From Leptospira gomenensis (lineage in GTDB: Bacteria; Spirochaetota; Leptospiria; Leptospirales; Leptospiraceae), in assembly GCF_004770155.1 (NCBI RefSeq), contig NZ_RQFA01000048.1, forward strand, positions 62,001 through 126,000: a DNA stretch of 64,000 nucleotides, in the 5' to 3' direction. The translations under genes were made by a program, and so were the position numbers. The notes under the pieces were generated by a model that was given only the letters and a program-made list of their open reading frames with translations, made no database searches and was not told where the DNA came from. Below, in pieces: positions 18,398 through 27,945 of the stretch. Each line of letters opens with the position of its first letter. The stretch's first letter is position 1.

Positions 18398-19780
18398 TCA
18401 GACATTCTCCATGAGGCTCGCCGCACGGTCGAGCAGAGAATTGAGGTCTTTTTTGGACTTTGCCTCGCCTATGACACGAACGATCGGTTCCGTATTGGAA
18501 GGACGAATGTGAACCCAAGCGCTTTCCGAAGATAAACGAAGACCGTCCCGAGTATCTTCCGCAAAGGAGGAAAATTCGCCGCGAAACTGAGAATAAATTT
18601 CCTGAAGATTTTTTCCGGCGATCCGGAAGCTGGTTTTTTTCATATGAATCGGAGGAAGTTCGTCCACGATCGAATCGATCTTTTGTCCGCCGGCCGCCAT
18701 ATAATTCAAAATGTGAGCGATTCCGGAAAGGGAATCCCTTCCAAAGGAAGCCACCGCCGGATCGATCACTCCCCCGTTTCCCTCACCGCCAAACACCGAT
18801 TTGAGTCGGAGCATTTCCGAAACCACGTTCGCTTCTCCGACTTTTGCGCGTGAAACGGCAACTCCGTAACGATCCCCTACGTGTTCGTTGATAAAACTTG
18901 TGGAAAGATTTACGACTTGATTGGCTTTTTTAGGAAGTGAATCGAGAGTTAAAGAAAGAAAACTAAGCGGAAGCGTGTATTCTTCCGAAATCGCGCCTTT
19001 TTTTGGAGTAAGAACCACAAGCCGATCCGCATCCGGATCTAAAGCGAACCCGATATCCGCACCGGAAGATTTCATCTTGCGCGAAGTTTGTTTGAGGGCT
19101 TCCGGAGTCGGTTCCGGAGGTCGAGGAAAGGTTCCGTCCGGACTACAATGAAGTAGGATGGGTTTACAACCCAAACGTTCCAGAAGTTCGGGAACGATAG
19201 AACTTCCCGCTCCGTTGACCGCATCCAAAAGAACCTTATATTTTTTCTTTCGAATCGCGGGAACATCGACCCTCTTGAGCACGGATTCGATATGACGTTC
19301 AGACCATTCCTTTCCGGAAACGATCTTTGCGGAAGGTTTGTATTGAATCGGTCGAAAAGAATGATTGCGAACGATTTCTAAAATCTGTTCCAGATCCGCA
19401 GCGCCCGTAAAAAAACCGCCCGGGCCTACGAACTTAAATGCGTTCCAAACGATAGGATTGTGGGAGGCGCTAATCATAATTCCACCACCCGCTTTGGAAA
19501 GTTGAACCACTGCTTTTACCGTCGGAGTGGGAACGATTCCCAAAGGAAGCACGTCTTTTCCCATTGCCTGCATCAAACCCAAAGCGATATTTTCGATAAA
19601 CGGTCCGGAAGGACGGGAATCCCTACCAAGCACGATTTTAGAACCCGAAACCCAAGTTCCAAAAGCACGAAGCGCATCAAAGATCACTTCCGGAGAAAGA
19701 CCCGTGGGTATGATTCCCCGAATTCCGGAAACAGAAACCATCAGATCTGGATGATTGAATACCGGAGTGTTTGTATTCAT
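18398..19780 (-). CDS. glmM: Phosphoglucosamine mutase
   Basis: This 460-residue alpha-D-phosphohexomutase should interconvert glucosamine-6-phosphate and glucosamine-1-phosphate. Visible motifs are SVSGIRGIIPTGLSP at the start, the phosphoserine loop GIMISASHNPIVWNAFK, the metal loop ALDPDADRLVV, the sugar-binding GGEGNGGVIDP and the phosphate-binding RPSNTEPIVRV. The protein alone could be phosphomannomutase or phosphoglucomutase. The GEGNGG sugar loop and the immediate neighbour glmS favour GlmM. It starts 27 nt after the 3' end of tRNA-Val, so the tRNA may be part of the same precursor RNA. Confidence 0.88.
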   Translation of the reverse strand: MNTNTPVFNHPDLMVSVSGIRGIIPTGLSPEVIFDALRAFGTWVSGSKIVLGRDSRPSGPFIENIALGLMQAMGKDVLPLGIVPTPTVKAVVQLSKAGGGIMISASHNPIVWNAFKFVGPGGFFTGAADLEQILEIVRNHSFRPIQYKPSAKIVSGKEWSERHIESVLKRVDVPAIRKKKYKVLLDAVNGAGSSIVPELLERLGCKPILLHCSPDGTFPRPPEPTPEALKQTSRKMKSSGADIGFALDPDADRLVVLTPKKGAISEEYTLPLSFLSLTLDSLPKKANQVVNLSTSFINEHVGDRYGVAVSRAKVGEANVVSEMLRLKSVFGGEGNGGVIDPAVASFGRDSLSGIAHILNYMAAGGQKIDSIVDELPPIHMKKTSFRIAGKNLQEIYSQFRGEFSSFAEDTRDGLRLSSESAWVHIRPSNTEPIVRVIGEAKSKKDLNSLLDRAASLMENV

Positions 19781-19804
19781 GGTGTTGTTTTGGAAAGAAA
19801 AAGG

Positions 19805-19884
<80 letters not shown>

Positions 19885-19894
19885 GATTCCGTTC

Positions 19895-20188
<294 letters not shown>

Positions 20189-20312
20189 CAGTGTTTCCAG
20201 AGTTTCCGTACCCTTCCCCCTGTCAAATGAATTCTCAGAAAATTCCTTCCTTTCCTTCTTCTTTTACGATCTTCGAAGACGACAGGGAACCGTCGTTTTC
20301 GGAGGCAAGGAT

Positions 20313-20621
20313 ATGAGACAGAATCGGTTCGACAGAAGGTTTCTTACGGTTCCGGTGGAATCTTCTTTTTTGTTTCGACTTAGGGAAGAGAGGGTGAATC
20401 TTTCCGAACTCGCGGAATTGGGGATTCATCTTTTGTTACATTTCGAGGACGAAAGAAGTTGTTTTTTGAGCGCCGAAACGGAAAGAATTTCCGTATCTTT
20501 TTTCATTCAGGAAACTTCTTATTTACAAATCTGTAGTTATTGCCTACGTTACTCTCGTCCAATTTATTCCGTAATGGAAGAAGTTTTACAAAACGCATAC
20601 CTGGAATCGTATCATTTATGA
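20313..20621 (+). CDS. Small conserved-looking protein, possible degenerate PilZ
   Basis: This 102-residue frame starts at an ATG preceded by a strong ribosome binding site, GGAGGCAAGG. It overlaps the next gene in an ATGA, so it is very probably real. The N-terminus RFDRRFLTVPVESSFLFRL and the following VNLSELAELGIHLLL resemble the RxxxR...xxSxxG layout of PilZ domains, but the motif is imperfect. Five cysteines occur in the protein, including CSYC. I do not recognise the family with confidence. A longer in-frame ORF upstream overlaps the rpsT start region and is not supported. Confidence 0.65.
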   Translation: MRQNRFDRRFLTVPVESSFLFRLREERVNLSELAELGIHLLLHFEDERSCFLSAETERISVSFFIQETSYLQICSYCLRYSRPIYSVMEEVLQNAYLESYHL

Positions 20622-21730
20622 TCCACAAACGTTCCGAATACATCGTAGTCGATTCCATTTCCTCCGTGGATCCGAACGCTCTTTCTTTGGATCAACTGGA
20701 TCAGAAGTTCATCGACAAACAGGGAAACCGTTTCGGACTTCGATTCAACCGCACCACGAGAAGAGCGGAAATCGTTCGTATCACTCTCGAATCTCCGACC
20801 AAAGGTGCGACACAGATTCACAAACAACATCCTCCTCTTCCTTCCCCGCATCCTGCCCCTCAGATTTCCAAAAAAAAGACGGCTCAGTCCGGAGTTCCGA
20901 CCACGACCAAACTAACGCTTCAGGAAATCATCGCTAAAACGCAGGCTTCTGCCGCCTCTTCGAAAGTTCCGCAACAAACCGATTCTTTGAACGTCAACGA
21001 AGGCGCCGTACAACAAAACATATTTCAGGAACCCGCGTGGGATCGAAAATCCAAGGACAATTCCGCATTGGATTTGGGAAGAATGGATCTGAACATCATG
21101 GATTCCTCCGTGTCCACACCCAGACGGGAACGAGATATGAGCGATGTTACCGGTAGAATGGACTACGGTTCCGGTCCTTCTTCGTCCGGCGAATCCAACC
21201 TCATCGAAAAAAGGATTTCCGAACTTACAAAGATCAAGGACCGGATTCATTCCGTGTTGAACAATCTTTCGAATTCTAAAATTTTCGAGATCACGGGCGA
21301 TCCTTCCGAAAATAAAAACATCATCGGAAATTTGAACCGTGAGTTCGACATCGAGTTCTTTCAAAAGCTGGATAAAATCCTAAACTACCACAAGGAACTC
21401 ACGACCTATCCTCGATCGGTCAACTATTACACCGCTAAATACGAATCGTCCAGAAAACAGATTCTGCAATCGAAAACTTCAGATTCGGAAAAGTTGAAAC
21501 TGGTCACACTTTGGGAAATGCAGGAGATGTCGTTGGGTTTGGTTCAAAAACTAAAAAAGATGGTTTTGAATACGCTGAACGTCCTAAACACCAAAAACGA
21601 CAACCATATCAAACAACTTCCTTACAACCAACAGCAGATGTTCCGGGATTCCAGAACCGCACTTCTTTACTGTTCCGAAGACATATCTTCTTTGCTCATT
21701 TCTTTGGAACGATGGGTCGATACTGAATAG
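20618..21730 (+). CDS. Hypothetical protein with disordered middle region
   Basis: This 370-residue protein is not recognised. It starts in the ATGA overlap with the preceding gene. Residues 1-65 look folded (EYIVVDSISSVDPNALSLDQ). Residues about 65-200 are rich in Pro, Gln, Ser and Thr and probably unstructured. The rest is helical (LIEKRISELTKIKDRIHSVL, LVTLWEMQEMSLGLVQKLKK). There is no signal peptide or membrane helix, so it is probably cytosolic. An RBS for the next gene lies within its end. The tight coupling to two other unknown genes suggests a shared complex. Confidence 0.75.
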   Translation: MIHKRSEYIVVDSISSVDPNALSLDQLDQKFIDKQGNRFGLRFNRTTRRAEIVRITLESPTKGATQIHKQHPPLPSPHPAPQISKKKTAQSGVPTTTKLTLQEIIAKTQASAASSKVPQQTDSLNVNEGAVQQNIFQEPAWDRKSKDNSALDLGRMDLNIMDSSVSTPRRERDMSDVTGRMDYGSGPSSSGESNLIEKRISELTKIKDRIHSVLNNLSNSKIFEITGDPSENKNIIGNLNREFDIEFFQKLDKILNYHKELTTYPRSVNYYTAKYESSRKQILQSKTSDSEKLKLVTLWEMQEMSLGLVQKLKKMVLNTLNVLNTKNDNHIKQLPYNQQQMFRDSRTALLYCSEDISSLLISLERWVDTE

Positions 21731-21742
21731 GAGAGATCTCCT

Positions 21743-22540
21743 ATGGAACCCTTACAAAGCACCGAAATCAACGCCGTCCTCGAAAAACTCAGGGCGGAAT
21801 ATTCCGAAAACGCCAAAAAAAATCCGAAACTTTTCGATCTGAAAGCCTTCGAGTCGAGACTGATGTTGGTCCTCCAACAAAAGGGAAGTCTGACCAATTT
21901 TCTCAAGGAAGAAATAAAATTCATAGACGCACTCAAAGCCAAACACAAAGAGTTGGAGGACAAAAAGCAGGCCGCCAAAGGGGACACGATCAACAAAATC
22001 CTGGAAGAACAGGAAGCGAGACTGAAAAAATACCAAAGAATCGATTTTCATCCCCTGGCAAAACCCGAAATCCGATATTTTTACGGCGCCATTCTTTCCT
22101 TTGCGGAAACGGAACTTCCTGCGTTGATCTACGTGTTCAAGGGAACACCGGAATATTCCGCGTTCAAAGATACGATTCCCATCCTAGAAAGAATGGGGAT
22201 CAGCCGAAGGGGATTACCCTCCATCCGAATCAACGAACACGTCAAAGCGTTGTTAGACGCCAATGGAAATCAAAGCGCGATGGAAAAGGACGGACAAGCC
22301 GTATTAAAAGAGGTTTGTATCGCGCTTAAGGGAATCGTCACATCCGTGCGGGAATGTATGGAGAAAAACAGGGTTTCGCAGACCCTTTCGGTCAAACTCG
22401 ACGAAAGGGAATTCCCGAAAGCCGCGGAATCGTATCAAAACCTCGTATTCGGAGTCGCCCTGGAAAAGATCGTACTCCGTGCGGAAACGATTATACGCGA
22501 TTTCAGAATGGCGGAGATCACCGGATTGGGACAAGGTTAA
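21743..22540 (+). CDS. Hypothetical helical cytosolic protein
   Basis: This 265-residue protein is mostly alpha-helical. A charged coiled-coil-like segment lies near residues 50-100 (FIDALKAKHKELEDKKQAAK, ILEEQEARLKKYQRIDFHPL). It has no signal peptide, membrane helix or catalytic motif that I recognise. It begins 12 nt after the preceding gene, with GGAGAG as ribosome binding site, and closes a three-gene run of unknowns. The next gene is convergent and an AT-rich hairpin lies between them. Confidence 0.75.
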   Translation: MEPLQSTEINAVLEKLRAEYSENAKKNPKLFDLKAFESRLMLVLQQKGSLTNFLKEEIKFIDALKAKHKELEDKKQAAKGDTINKILEEQEARLKKYQRIDFHPLAKPEIRYFYGAILSFAETELPALIYVFKGTPEYSAFKDTIPILERMGISRRGLPSIRINEHVKALLDANGNQSAMEKDGQAVLKEVCIALKGIVTSVRECMEKNRVSQTLSVKLDEREFPKAAESYQNLVFGVALEKIVLRAETIIRDFRMAEITGLGQG

Positions 22541-22556
22541 AATTAAAACATAAAAA

Positions 22557-22576
22557 TAGAATATTCAAATATTCTA
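22557..22576 (-). terminator. AT-rich hairpin between convergent genes
   Basis: The perfect 20-nt palindrome TAGAATATTC-AAATATTCTA sits between two converging genes. On the minus strand it is followed by TTTTTATGTTTT, which would suit termination of the acyltransferase transcript. The stem is weak because it is AT-rich. Confidence 0.5.
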
Positions 22577-22584
22577 AAAATCTT

Positions 22585-23247
22585 TCAAGGCTCCCAAATC
22601 ACGTTCGACTTTATTTTTTTCGCCGGATTTCCCGCGTAAACGGAACGTTCGTCTTCCAATTTGGAAACGACCGTAGAACCCGCGCCGATGATCGCACCGG
22701 CCGGGACCGAAGCGCCCTTTAGGATCGTACTTCTGCAACCGACCCAAACACGATCTCCGAAAACGATCGGCCTCGGGAAATTTACGATTTCTCCGCGTTC
22801 GTTTTTGATCTTATGGATGTCGTCGTCCATCACCAAAACTTCCCAGGAAAGCAGGCAATCGTCCCCGAACTCCACGCGATTGGAGACGAAAATCGAAGTT
22901 TCCGCGGAAATTCCGAAATTTTTCCCGAAACGCAAAACTCCGTTCGCCCCTACGACGATTTTAGATCCGTGTCCTATGTGAACGTTTCCCCGGAATATTA
23001 CGGTTCCGTAAACTTCCCAAATGGTTTTGGAGACGTCCCGATCGAAAAGACCGATGTCGCCGAATCCGATCCGAACCAGCCCGGATCGTATCGGACATTC
23101 GAATATTACGTTTCCGGAAAGTTTGCGGAGTTTCGTTTTTCCGGAAACCAAAACCGGAAACAACAACGCCTGTTTCCAAGGAAGATATCGGAAATTAAAA
23201 TACAACGTATTGAAGTTGATTCTTCGTAAAAGACCGAAAATTCTCAT
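22585..23247 (-). CDS. Hexapeptide-repeat acyltransferase
   Basis: This 220-residue protein has the left-handed beta-helix of WbbJ/LacA-type O-acetyltransferases, which acetylate sugars of surface polysaccharide or nodulation-type acceptors. Hexapeptide repeats include VHIGHGSKIVVGANGVLRFG, FGDDCLLSWEVLVMDDDIHK and RVWVGCRSTILKGASVPAGA. The usual catalytic His is probably in the DDDIHKI segment. The N-terminal approximately 60 residues are basic and not recognised. It starts 15 nt after the PiT-like gene on the same strand. The acceptor is unknown. Confidence 0.82.
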   Translation of the reverse strand: MRIFGLLRRINFNTLYFNFRYLPWKQALLFPVLVSGKTKLRKLSGNVIFECPIRSGLVRIGFGDIGLFDRDVSKTIWEVYGTVIFRGNVHIGHGSKIVVGANGVLRFGKNFGISAETSIFVSNRVEFGDDCLLSWEVLVMDDDIHKIKNERGEIVNFPRPIVFGDRVWVGCRSTILKGASVPAGAIIGAGSTVVSKLEDERSVYAGNPAKKIKSNVIWEP

Positions 23248-23262
23248 CGCAAAAACCGGGGT

Positions 23263-24354
23263 TTATCTCGTAAATCCGGAGGCGTTTTCCGGATAAATCT
23301 GGGAAGCCAAAATGAAGATAAAAATACTCACCGCGATTCCGATGGAAGCGAGCAGTACGTCCTTCCCCACTTTCCGGAACGTTTCCAAATACGGTAAATC
23401 GCGATACGTCATAAAGTTGAGAATGATTTCGCGCCCGGCCAACATTCCCAAAAAAACCCAAGTTGTGGACATGGGCATCCTGCTCCATTGATGGAATACG
23501 ATCAAAATGGTTCCGTAGACCAGATCCACGATCGTGGCGGCCTTGGACCATTGTATGTCCGATTTTTCAGTAACGATTTCCTGGATGGTTCCCCCGTTCG
23601 TATAAAGGATGATACCCAAAGCGAGAACGAGCATACCGACGGCCAGAACGAATTCCAAAGCGGATAATTGTCTCGGAAGATAAACCACGATATTCGCCGC
23701 GTCCTGACGAAGCCATGCGATCCATAGATAAATCGTGGAGATCCATTGAAAGAATGCCCAACGTTTTTCGCTTCTCGGATCGGGTACGTGATCTTCGGTG
23801 TATTCTTTCGGATCGAGTTTGACGAGAATTCCCCAAACCAAAATCGCCACGCCGAAAGCGATCCCGTAACCGAAGAAGGATTTGGTGAGCATCTTTTCGA
23901 TATTACTTCCTCCGAAAAGACCGAGGATCAAAAACGTGGTGGAGATCGGAGACTTTAAACGAGTAATCACCACTAAAATCAACGGGGCCAATAGTTGAAT
24001 CAGATTGAATTCCCGCGTTTCCGGAAAACTTTCCAGACGTCCGAAGTGAACCTCGGAACCCCCGGTGAACCACGCGAAAAGAAAAACGAGAACGACCGCA
24101 CCGCCCAAAACGGCGAGTTTGGGAATCCAGTGAATCGTCTTTTTACTTTCGATGAACGTTCCCACGGTTTGCACCGCGTCGTTGCCCGCGACGGAAAACG
24201 CGCTGATCAAAAACGCGAACCAACCCAGATAATAGGAAGGGGAACCCAGTTTGTAGGCGACTATCATAAGAATTCCCGCTAATACGACAAAAGAATAAAA
24301 TCGTATCTGATCCCGGATGCTGGGATGCTGGAAATCAATCTCGTTTTGTTTCAT
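23263..24354 (-). CDS. PiT-like inorganic phosphate transporter family membrane protein
   Basis: This 363-residue protein has about eight to ten membrane segments. Two features recall the PiT sodium/proton-phosphate symporters: SVAGNDAVQTVGTFIESKK near residue 55, parallel to the family's GANDxANxxGT, and RMPMSTTWVFLGMLAGREI near residue 300, parallel to PVSTTH. A central hydrophilic loop lies around residues 185-205. The protein is shorter than many PiT members and its signatures are diverged, so the ion carried could differ. It is followed at 15 nt by the acyltransferase gene. Confidence 0.7.
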   Translation of the reverse strand: MKQNEIDFQHPSIRDQIRFYSFVVLAGILMIVAYKLGSPSYYLGWFAFLISAFSVAGNDAVQTVGTFIESKKTIHWIPKLAVLGGAVVLVFLFAWFTGGSEVHFGRLESFPETREFNLIQLLAPLILVVITRLKSPISTTFLILGLFGGSNIEKMLTKSFFGYGIAFGVAILVWGILVKLDPKEYTEDHVPDPRSEKRWAFFQWISTIYLWIAWLRQDAANIVVYLPRQLSALEFVLAVGMLVLALGIILYTNGGTIQEIVTEKSDIQWSKAATIVDLVYGTILIVFHQWSRMPMSTTWVFLGMLAGREIILNFMTYRDLPYLETFRKVGKDVLLASIGIAVSIFIFILASQIYPENASGFTR

Positions 24355-24445
24355 CGGGAAAAATATCTTTCGGCAAAGCCAAAAAAGATACTATTAAATC
24401 GCCGGAACTCCCGTCAAGGGCCTTCCGACGATCAAGAGAAGGGTT

Positions 24446-25258
24446 TTAGTCCAGAAAACGTTTGCCGTATTTGGATTCTATATCGCGGATATCGAAAAGA
24501 ATAAAGAAATCGATCGTTCCGAAAACCTGATCCCAGGCCGGAATTCCGCAAATCTGGGAACCCGCACGGATATAACCTTTGATCAGAGCCGGAATTCTTT
24601 TCTGAACGACTTTCATATCCTCCACTGTGTAGTTCGGGTCGAAACCGGGAACTTCGAAACCCGGAAGAGGAACTACGTCGAAATCCTTTCCTGCCAATAC
24701 GTTTTTGTCCTTTAGAAAAGCGTAAACTTCATTGGCGGATTGGGCGTCCGTCTGATGGATCGAACCGCACCCGAAAAGGTATCTAACGTTGTGCTTCTGC
24801 ATATACATTCCTAAACCGGCCCAGAGCATGGAGATCACGGAACCGTCTCTGTATTCGGGATGAACACAACTTCTGCCGATCTCCGCGGTTTCCGCGTCCA
24901 GATCGTAGATTTTGGCGATATCGAATTCGTTATCGGAATAAAAACCAATGTTTTGTTTTGCTACGGATCTACGAAGAATTCTATACGTCCCGACGATCTT
25001 ATCGTCCTGATTTTTATCGACCACGATCAGGTGATCGCAGAAGAGATCGTACTCGTCCCTGTCCTTGCGCGTAGCCGCGGATTGGGGAAGACCTTCTCCC
25101 AATTCCAGATTGAACACATCGTAACGAAGAGCCAGAGTTCTTTCGATTTCCAATTGGTTTTCAGCGATGCGAACCTCTAACTTTCTTTCCGTCTTCAGCT
25201 TGTTATCTACGAAACCTGTTCCCATAGAGTCATCCTTCGGTTTTAGATTGTCCTCCAT
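24446..25258 (-). CDS. GNAT-fold N-acyltransferase (OlsB/hemolysin-like)
   Basis: The predicted 270-residue protein resembles the OlsB-like or N-acyl amino acid synthase group, which acylate ornithine or similar amines. Recognisable segments are [58 protein letters not shown] and [13 protein letters not shown]. The C-terminal [27 protein letters not shown] region is also typical. The ATG at 25258 has GGGAA 8 nt upstream. An in-frame GTG at 25339 would add 27 residues but has a poor ribosome binding site. A role in ornithine-lipid or related membrane lipid synthesis is inferred. It acts at the cytosolic membrane face. Confidence 0.78.
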   Translation of the reverse strand: MEDNLKPKDDSMGTGFVDNKLKTERKLEVRIAENQLEIERTLALRYDVFNLELGEGLPQSAATRKDRDEYDLFCDHLIVVDKNQDDKIVGTYRILRRSVAKQNIGFYSDNEFDIAKIYDLDAETAEIGRSCVHPEYRDGSVISMLWAGLGMYMQKHNVRYLFGCGSIHQTDAQSANEVYAFLKDKNVLAGKDFDVVPLPGFEVPGFDPNYTVEDMKVVQKRIPALIKGYIRAGSQICGIPAWDQVFGTIDFFILFDIRDIESKYGKRFLD

Positions 25259-25464
25259 CTTATTCGTTCCCGTTACGGATAGATTACATAGGAAATAAAA
25301 TCCGGTGACTCTACGGGCGGAAAAACGCTCGTTTTTCACGGCCTCAGAAGGATAAAAAAAAGGATTTAAAAGTAAATTCTAATATTACTGCAAATTCGAA
25401 AAAAAGCGAAAACGGTTGGAAACAGTTGGGAAAAAAGAAATTTCCGAACGAAGAGACGTTCTCT

Positions 25465-25809
25465 TTAGGAGGCCATCTGCATCCGCGATTGAATGTAGGA
25501 CTCGATCAGATATTTCGCCTTGGGTTCCAAGGCTCCGAATTCCACACCGAACAAAGAGGCTTCCGGCCCGGAGATTTTGCGTTTTACTTTGCCGGAAAGT
25601 TTGATCGGATTTTTTCCGGGCAAGGTCAAAATCATCTGAATGGGAGAATGGAGGTCGCAGCCTTCGAATAAGTGGGGAACTTCCACAGCGACACCGCCGA
25701 TGCTGATATCCTTTGCATTTAGGATATCGATGAAATTAACACCCATCAATTGGATTTCGATGACCTCGTTCCGCGCAGGTACGACTCTCGGAAATTTTCT
25801 CTGTTCCAT
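25465..25809 (-). CDS. PilZ-domain protein, candidate c-di-GMP receptor
   Basis: This 114-residue protein is a stand-alone PilZ domain. The c-di-GMP binding signature is present as RKFPRV near the N-terminus and DISIGGVAVE around residue 34. The expected beta-barrel strands follow (IQMILTLPGKNPIKLSGKVK, LFGVEFGALE), and the protein ends in an amphipathic helix. It should act as a small cytosolic effector that changes partner activity on binding cyclic di-GMP. A candidate diguanylate cyclase lies elsewhere in the window at 47.9 kb, but no direct link is shown. Confidence 0.88.
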   Translation of the reverse strand: MEQRKFPRVVPARNEVIEIQLMGVNFIDILNAKDISIGGVAVEVPHLFEGCDLHSPIQMILTLPGKNPIKLSGKVKRKISGPEASLFGVEFGALEPKAKYLIESYIQSRMQMAS

Positions 25810-26010
25810 GTGATTTCCATCCTTTCGTAGAATTCGACGAACTCAGATTTTGAAATCAACAGTTTGGAAAAACAAGTTCTTTTTAGAGCTTTTTATAAAA
25901 CAATATTATCTCTTTTATCGAAAGAATACTCGATAATTCTACGTACTACGGGTTAGTGTGGGAACTCCTAACGAAAATCGAACGGAAAAAACGCGGAACG
26001 ACGAAGAAAT

Positions 26011-26808
26011 TCAGGATTCGGCAAGACTCAATTTCATCGAATCCAAAAGTTTGTTCACCTTTTTATCGAATTTCTTATTGAATACGAACGGTTTGAGCGT
26101 TTTTTCCAAAAACAGAATCATCTCGACCGCTTTCCACTGTATTACAGTTTTATGATCTTTGATTTTTCCGGAATGAAGGTATGTGGAAATTCCCCGGATC
26201 GATTCGTGTTTAAAATCCCTCAACAACGCGCAAAACAACGCTTGTGCTTCGGGCGTTAAAAAATGGAATTTTTTGGAAAATAAAACCGCGTCATGAAAAT
26301 ATTCCGGACGGATCACGGCGCCGTTCAATCGAAGAGATAAAATCAGAAACCCTATAAAATCCGCAATCTGATGGAAAATCCCCAACCCGGGAACGTCTTG
26401 GCCCGGATAAAGACGGCTTTTATCCATGGATTGCGATTTCGGATGACGTGTCTGAAGCCAGTTGATGATGAGATATTTTTCCTTAAAGAAGTAGTCGTTG
26501 ATCTCCAATCTATATTCCTGAACGCTTAAACGTAGATGCAGGAGAATTTCCTTTTCCGAAGTCAAAACCAGTCTTTGAAAATCCTGACCCAAACCGGAAA
26601 TTTCAAGATGAATGTTTTGATATCCTTTCTTAACGATCTCGGGAAGAATCCCGGTTATTTCAAGAAGTTCTAAAATGTTTTCCTTAGTAAGCGAATGAAA
26701 AAGAATTCCTTCCTGAAAGGAAGCGGAGGGATCGTCTACGGCCGCGGATAAAAATTCATCGTAAACGAAATCGAAAAACCTTGGATTATTATAACTCGAC
26801 TTAGACAT
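26011..26808 (-). CDS. Hypothetical cytosolic protein
   Basis: I do not recognise this 265-residue protein. It has no signal peptide and one hydrophobic stretch (IADFIGFLILSLRL) that could be buried or membrane-touching. The C-terminus is Lys-rich (KPFVFNKKFDKKVNKLLDSM). Codon choice looks like its neighbours, and the frame is open over its whole length with a natural ATG, so it is probably a real gene. It stands alone, with gaps of about 200-250 nt on both sides. Confidence 0.65.
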   Translation of the reverse strand: MSKSSYNNPRFFDFVYDEFLSAAVDDPSASFQEGILFHSLTKENILELLEITGILPEIVKKGYQNIHLEISGLGQDFQRLVLTSEKEILLHLRLSVQEYRLEINDYFFKEKYLIINWLQTRHPKSQSMDKSRLYPGQDVPGLGIFHQIADFIGFLILSLRLNGAVIRPEYFHDAVLFSKKFHFLTPEAQALFCALLRDFKHESIRGISTYLHSGKIKDHKTVIQWKAVEMILFLEKTLKPFVFNKKFDKKVNKLLDSMKLSLAES

Positions 26809-27058
26809 GAAACAAAAATCGGAAACGACGATATGCGGTCGTATTTTTTCGCAATTCCATCATGATCTTGAAATACCGGTTTTTTTCAAGGACAATCCCC
26901 GATCCAAGACGGAATCGATCTATAAAGAAAAACGGATCGGATCGATCGCTTGTGTCGAATTCATTCTTTGCAAAATCGATCCAGAGTCGTAAATCGGATC
27001 GTAAAACCGAAAAACCCGGCTCTAATCACTATGAAAATAAATTTTTGACAAAACTTTT
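26809..27058. other. Intergenic region
   Basis: This 250-nt stretch lies between two minus-strand genes. I see no terminator with a clear U-tract and no supported ORF. The plus-strand frame at 26807-26992 begins at the neighbour's start codon and has no ribosome binding site. Confidence 0.35.
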
Positions 27059-27910
27059 TCAAGGAATCGCCTTCAAAACTTCGGAAGGGGCCTCCACTTG
27101 CGGATAATGACCGATACCTTTCAATTCGACGATGTCCGCGTTCGGTACAAGCTGTTTGTAACGAGTGACGAGATGGGCGCCGCTAACCGGATCGTCAACA
27201 CCGTTGATCATCCTGATCGGAACCGGAGAGTTCAACAAAGCGCCCACCCAACGTTCCCGATTCGTTTTTCTTTCGGCGATGTATCGGATCAATCGATGCG
27301 AAATTTTTGTTCCTTCGTCCGAAGAAACCAAATTCCAAAAATCCTCGAGTTCTGCGGAGGAAGGTTTGGTGTTTTCCCCGAAAACCGCGGAAAAACTTTT
27401 TTGAAACGAACCTCGGTTGATCAATCTGGACAAAACCCATCCCAGAGGACTATGCAATAATTTCTGAATCAATCTCGGCCGGTGCGATTCCGGAAAAATA
27501 CCTCCGTTAAGGAGAATCATCCTTTGGATTTTAAATCCGGAAACTCCCGATTTTTTACGATCGATAAAACGAGCCAACAATTCCTGAGCCACCGTATCCC
27601 CTAAATCGTGGGCCAACACCGTCGCTTCTTCGAGCCCTAATTCGTTTAACAATTTTTCGATGATATCGGCCTGAAGAAAAATGCTGTAGTCGATGGAAGG
27701 TTTCGAGGAAAATCCGAATCCGAGCATATCTAACGCGATCAACCTGTATTTTTTCGACAGCGGTTCCCAAATTTTTTCCCAATCCCACGACGCCGTCGGA
27801 AACCCGTGGATCAAAACGAGGTTTTTTCCGCTTCCTTCAACTTTATGGAATATTCTCCAATTTTGATATTGAAGGTATTTGCCGGATCGTTTCCATTCTT
27901 CAAGTTTCAT
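27059..27910 (-). CDS. Alpha/beta hydrolase with aspartate nucleophile (haloalkane dehalogenase/MEST-like)
   Basis: This protein of about 283 residues has the alpha/beta hydrolase fold: LVLIHGFPTASWDWEKIW forms the oxyanion region, and the nucleophile elbow reads VLAHDLGDTVAQELL. The nucleophile position is Asp, as in haloalkane dehalogenases, epoxide hydrolases and the animal MEST proteins, rather than Ser. Later come the acid residue in INGVDDPVSG and the catalytic His in KGIGHYPQVEAPSEVL. I prefer the ATG at 27910 over an in-frame TTG three codons upstream. The substrate is unknown. It ends soon after the catalytic His, with a short C-terminus. Confidence 0.8.
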   Translation of the reverse strand: MKLEEWKRSGKYLQYQNWRIFHKVEGSGKNLVLIHGFPTASWDWEKIWEPLSKKYRLIALDMLGFGFSSKPSIDYSIFLQADIIEKLLNELGLEEATVLAHDLGDTVAQELLARFIDRKKSGVSGFKIQRMILLNGGIFPESHRPRLIQKLLHSPLGWVLSRLINRGSFQKSFSAVFGENTKPSSAELEDFWNLVSSDEGTKISHRLIRYIAERKTNRERWVGALLNSPVPIRMINGVDDPVSGAHLVTRYKQLVPNADIVELKGIGHYPQVEAPSEVLKAIP

Positions 27911-27945
27911 ATTTACCAACTAATGATTATTATATTCGAAAAAAA

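Noticed and set aside
26807..26992. Small plus-strand ORF divergent from the hypothetical gene
   Set aside because: It begins at the neighbour's start codon, has no ribosome binding site and no recognisable features.
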